DNA from: Chloroflexota bacterium
Lineage (GTDB): Bacteria; Chloroflexota; Anaerolineae; UBA7937; JACPPX01
Length of the DNA stretch: 6,513 bases
Assembly (NCBI GenBank): GCA_016196905.1
Contig: JACPWV010000178.1
Coordinates: 1-6,513, forward strand
Direction of reading: 5' to 3'
The translations under genes and the position numbers were made by a program. Shown here in pieces: positions 4,814 to 6,513 of the stretch. Within the stretch, counting starts at the first letter, position 1. The number at the start of each line of letters is the position of its first letter. The notes beneath the pieces were generated by a model. That model was not told the DNA's origin and ran no database searches. It saw only the letters and a program-made list of their open reading frames with translations.

Positions 4814-6513
4814 CTAGCCTCCGCCCGAGGGTGTGGGGGTGGGCTTGGTCAGCATGAAGGTGACCTCGCCGCTCTGGGTCTCGTTGCCCGCCGCATCGAA
4901 GGCCTTGACGTAGATCCGGTGCTGTCCAGGGCCGATGTTGCGCGGGATGATCCATTTCTGGTTGTAGGGGCTCACGGTGTCTGTGGCGATCAACTGATCG
5001 TCCACGTAAAACTCGACGCGATCCATGGAGAGGCTGTCCGTGGCGGCGGCCTCCAGGATCACCCACTCGTAGTCTTCCACCACGAACTCGGATCCCTCCG
5101 GCGGGTAGACGATCTCTACCTCGGGGGGCGTGTTGTCCACGGTGATCTGGAGGGTGGCCGTACGCAGCGAGCCGTTGTGATCGATCACCTCCAGTTGCAG
5201 CGTGTACAGCCCGTTGAGGGCACTGGCATCCCAGCTCTCCAACCAGCCTTGGGAGACCTGGTTGGAGTGATCCCCGCCGATCTGGGTCCAGGCCGAGGGG
5301 TTCAACCCCTCACCGAAAAGAACTCGGTACCGCTGGAAGTCACCGCCGCGGGCATTGCCCTCGATGTTGAAGATGCCGCGCACGTAGCTGTAGGGGCGCG
5401 GGCTGATGATGGCCACATCGCTGTGGATGGGGCTGGGCCCACAGGGCTCGTATTCAGTGGGAGGCTGGAGGATGTTGTTCTCGCGCACCCAGTCGTCCGC
5501 CTCAGGCGGGTAGATCTCGAAGACGCGCTCCTCCACCAGCTCCAGCGGGCAGCTCGCCGTGGCCAGTAGGCCAGTAGGCCTGAAGATGTAGAAGGCCTTA
5601 TGGACATCATCGGGGGTGGTCGGGGCGGTGCCGGGTAGGAACAGCTCGGTGATGACAGAGGGGGGAGAGTACTGGGTGGGCAGCAGCCCCGAGGTGGCAT
5701 CCACCACCAAGCGCTCCAGGCCGGGTGGCTCAATGAAAACCTCGACGGGCATGTCCTTCAAGGCTGCCTCCATGAAATCGTGCCAGATGAAGGCGGCCCC
5801 CAGCGAGCCGGGCACCCGATCGGTGGGGGTGTTATCGGCGTTGCCCACCCACACCGCAGTGGACAGTTGAGGCACGTAGCCGATGGTCCACGAATCGCGC
5901 CAGTCATCGGAGGTGCCGGTCTTGGCCGCGGCCGGTCGGGAGAGGCGGAGCGGGCTATTCAGCCCGAAGGCGGGGGCCCGTGCGTCATTGTCGGATAGGA
6001 TGTGGGTGATCAAGTAGGCCACCTTCGGGTCCAGCACCTGGCGCGCCTCGGGTACCCGATACTCCTCCAAGACATTGCCCTGAGCATCCTCCACCCGCAG
6101 GATGGACACCGGGTCCAGCTCCCGGTAGCCGGGGCGCAGGTTCTGCGGATCCACCGGCCGCCCCACCATGACTCCGTTGTTAACGAAAACGCTGTAAGCA
6201 TAAGCCATATCCAGGGGGGTGACCTCGCCGCCGCCCAGGGTCAAGCTCAGTCCATAGCGGTCGTCGTTGAGGGTGTTGATCCCCAGGCGATGGGCCAAGG
6301 CGAGCACATCCTGTAGCCCGATCAGGTCGAGGAGTTTCACGGCTGGCAGGTTCACCGAACGGGCCAGGGCCTGGCGCAAAAGCAGAGGCCCGTGGAAGAC
6401 GCGATCGTAGTTCTCCGGGCTGTAGGGAGGGTTGGGATAGTCGTTGAAGGAGGTGCGCACATCCATGATCAGGGTTGCCGGCGTATAGCCCTCCAAGAAA
6501 GCCTGACTGTAGG
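4814..6513 (-). CDS. Class A penicillin-binding protein (transpeptidase domain and C-terminal Ig-like modules), 5' part outside the window
   Basis: This is the C-terminal part of a bifunctional peptidoglycan synthase anchored at the outer face of the cytoplasmic membrane. The frame is open to the window edge, so no true start is visible; a TTG at 6496 is internal. Counting that codon as 1, EGYTPATLI (2-10) is the segment that usually follows the catalytic SxxK motif, which must lie just outside. SVN (47-49) is the SxN motif and KTG (192-194) is the KTGT motif of the transpeptidase. RPTGLLAT (306-313) opens a linker with two cysteines (316, 352) that could form a disulfide. Residues about 363-455 and 457-549 look like two Ig/FN3-like modules, the second containing VEFYVDDQLIATD and KAFDAAGNET. 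The end is a PTPTPSGGG tail. The glycosyltransferase domain is expected upstream but not seen. surE follows 14 bases later. Confidence 0.92.
   Translation of the reverse strand, partial: YSQAFLEGYTPATLIMDVRTSFNDYPNPPYSPENYDRVFHGPLLLRQALARSVNLPAVKLLDLIGLQDVLALAHRLGINTLNDDRYGLSLTLGGGEVTPLDMAYAYSVFVNNGVMVGRPVDPQNLRPGYRELDPVSILRVEDAQGNVLEEYRVPEARQVLDPKVAYLITHILSDNDARAPAFGLNSPLRLSRPAAAKTGTSDDWRDSWTIGYVPQLSTAVWVGNADNTPTDRVPGSLGAAFIWHDFMEAALKDMPVEVFIEPPGLERLVVDATSGLLPTQYSPPSVITELFLPGTAPTTPDDVHKAFYIFRPTGLLATASCPLELVEERVFEIYPPEADDWVRENNILQPPTEYEPCGPSPIHSDVAIISPRPYSYVRGIFNIEGNARGGDFQRYRVLFGEGLNPSAWTQIGGDHSNQVSQGWLESWDASALNGLYTLQLEVIDHNGSLRTATLQITVDNTPPEVEIVYPPEGSEFVVEDYEWVILEAAATDSLSMDRVEFYVDDQLIATDTVSPYNQKWIIPRNIGPGQHRIYVKAFDAAGNETQSGEVTFMLTKPTPTPSGGG
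5562..5580. repeat. Short tandem repeat GCCAGTAG x2 inside the penicillin-binding protein gene
   Basis: GCCAGTAG occurs twice in a row (5562-5569 and 5570-5577), followed by GCC. It encodes part of the RPTGLLA segment. An 8-bp unit is not a multiple of three, so gain or loss of a copy would shift the frame; the frame seen here is intact. Confidence 0.6.

Noticed and set aside
4800..5066. N-terminal extension of surE by 89 residues
   Set aside because: It is a shadow frame of the penicillin-binding protein gene; the SurE fold starts at MPLILVTNDDG.
4919..5569. 216-residue forward frame opposite the penicillin-binding protein
   Set aside because: It is antisense to clear Ig-like and linker coding sequence; long opposite frames are common at this GC content.

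Overview
The window is GC-rich bacterial chromosomal DNA from what looks like a Chloroflexota (Anaerolineae-type) genome. That assignment is an inference. It rests on the PH/DUF1648-like membrane protein, the class A penicillin-binding protein with an Ig-like and Thr-Pro-rich C-terminus, and the base composition. I see no tRNA, rRNA, CRISPR array, insertion sequence or phage gene.

Left arm, + strand (about 80-1950): a compact operon tsaE-tsaB-rimI with 2-3 base gaps. TsaE and TsaB are the ATPase and the scaffold of the t6A37 tRNA-modification machinery. RimI is a GNAT protein N-acetyltransferase often linked to it. The catalytic partner TsaD is not in the window. A weak hairpin plus seven T residues closes the operon, converging on the next gene.

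Middle, - strand (1956-3960): a five-helix membrane protein with a bacterial PH-like domain and a DUF1648-like C-terminal part. Its upstream region is AT-rich and holds a tandem 18/19-bp repeat, an imperfect palindrome and a possible -10 box. Two near-identical intrinsic terminators then close the next unit, a branched-chain aminotransferase gene (ilvE). That gene has a consensus sigma70-type promoter, a structured leader and a strong Shine-Dalgarno site. Its coding part is broken: about 60-65 codons near the 3' end are missing and the true C-terminus survives in another frame directly before the terminators.

Right arm, - strand (4035-6513): a class A penicillin-binding protein, cut by the window edge within its transpeptidase domain, is followed after 14 bases by surE (5'-nucleotidase).

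The genes are mostly housekeeping and I found no convincing undescribed system. The best leads are the internal deletion in ilvE, the competing hairpins in its leader, and the repeat-rich control region of the PH-domain gene.
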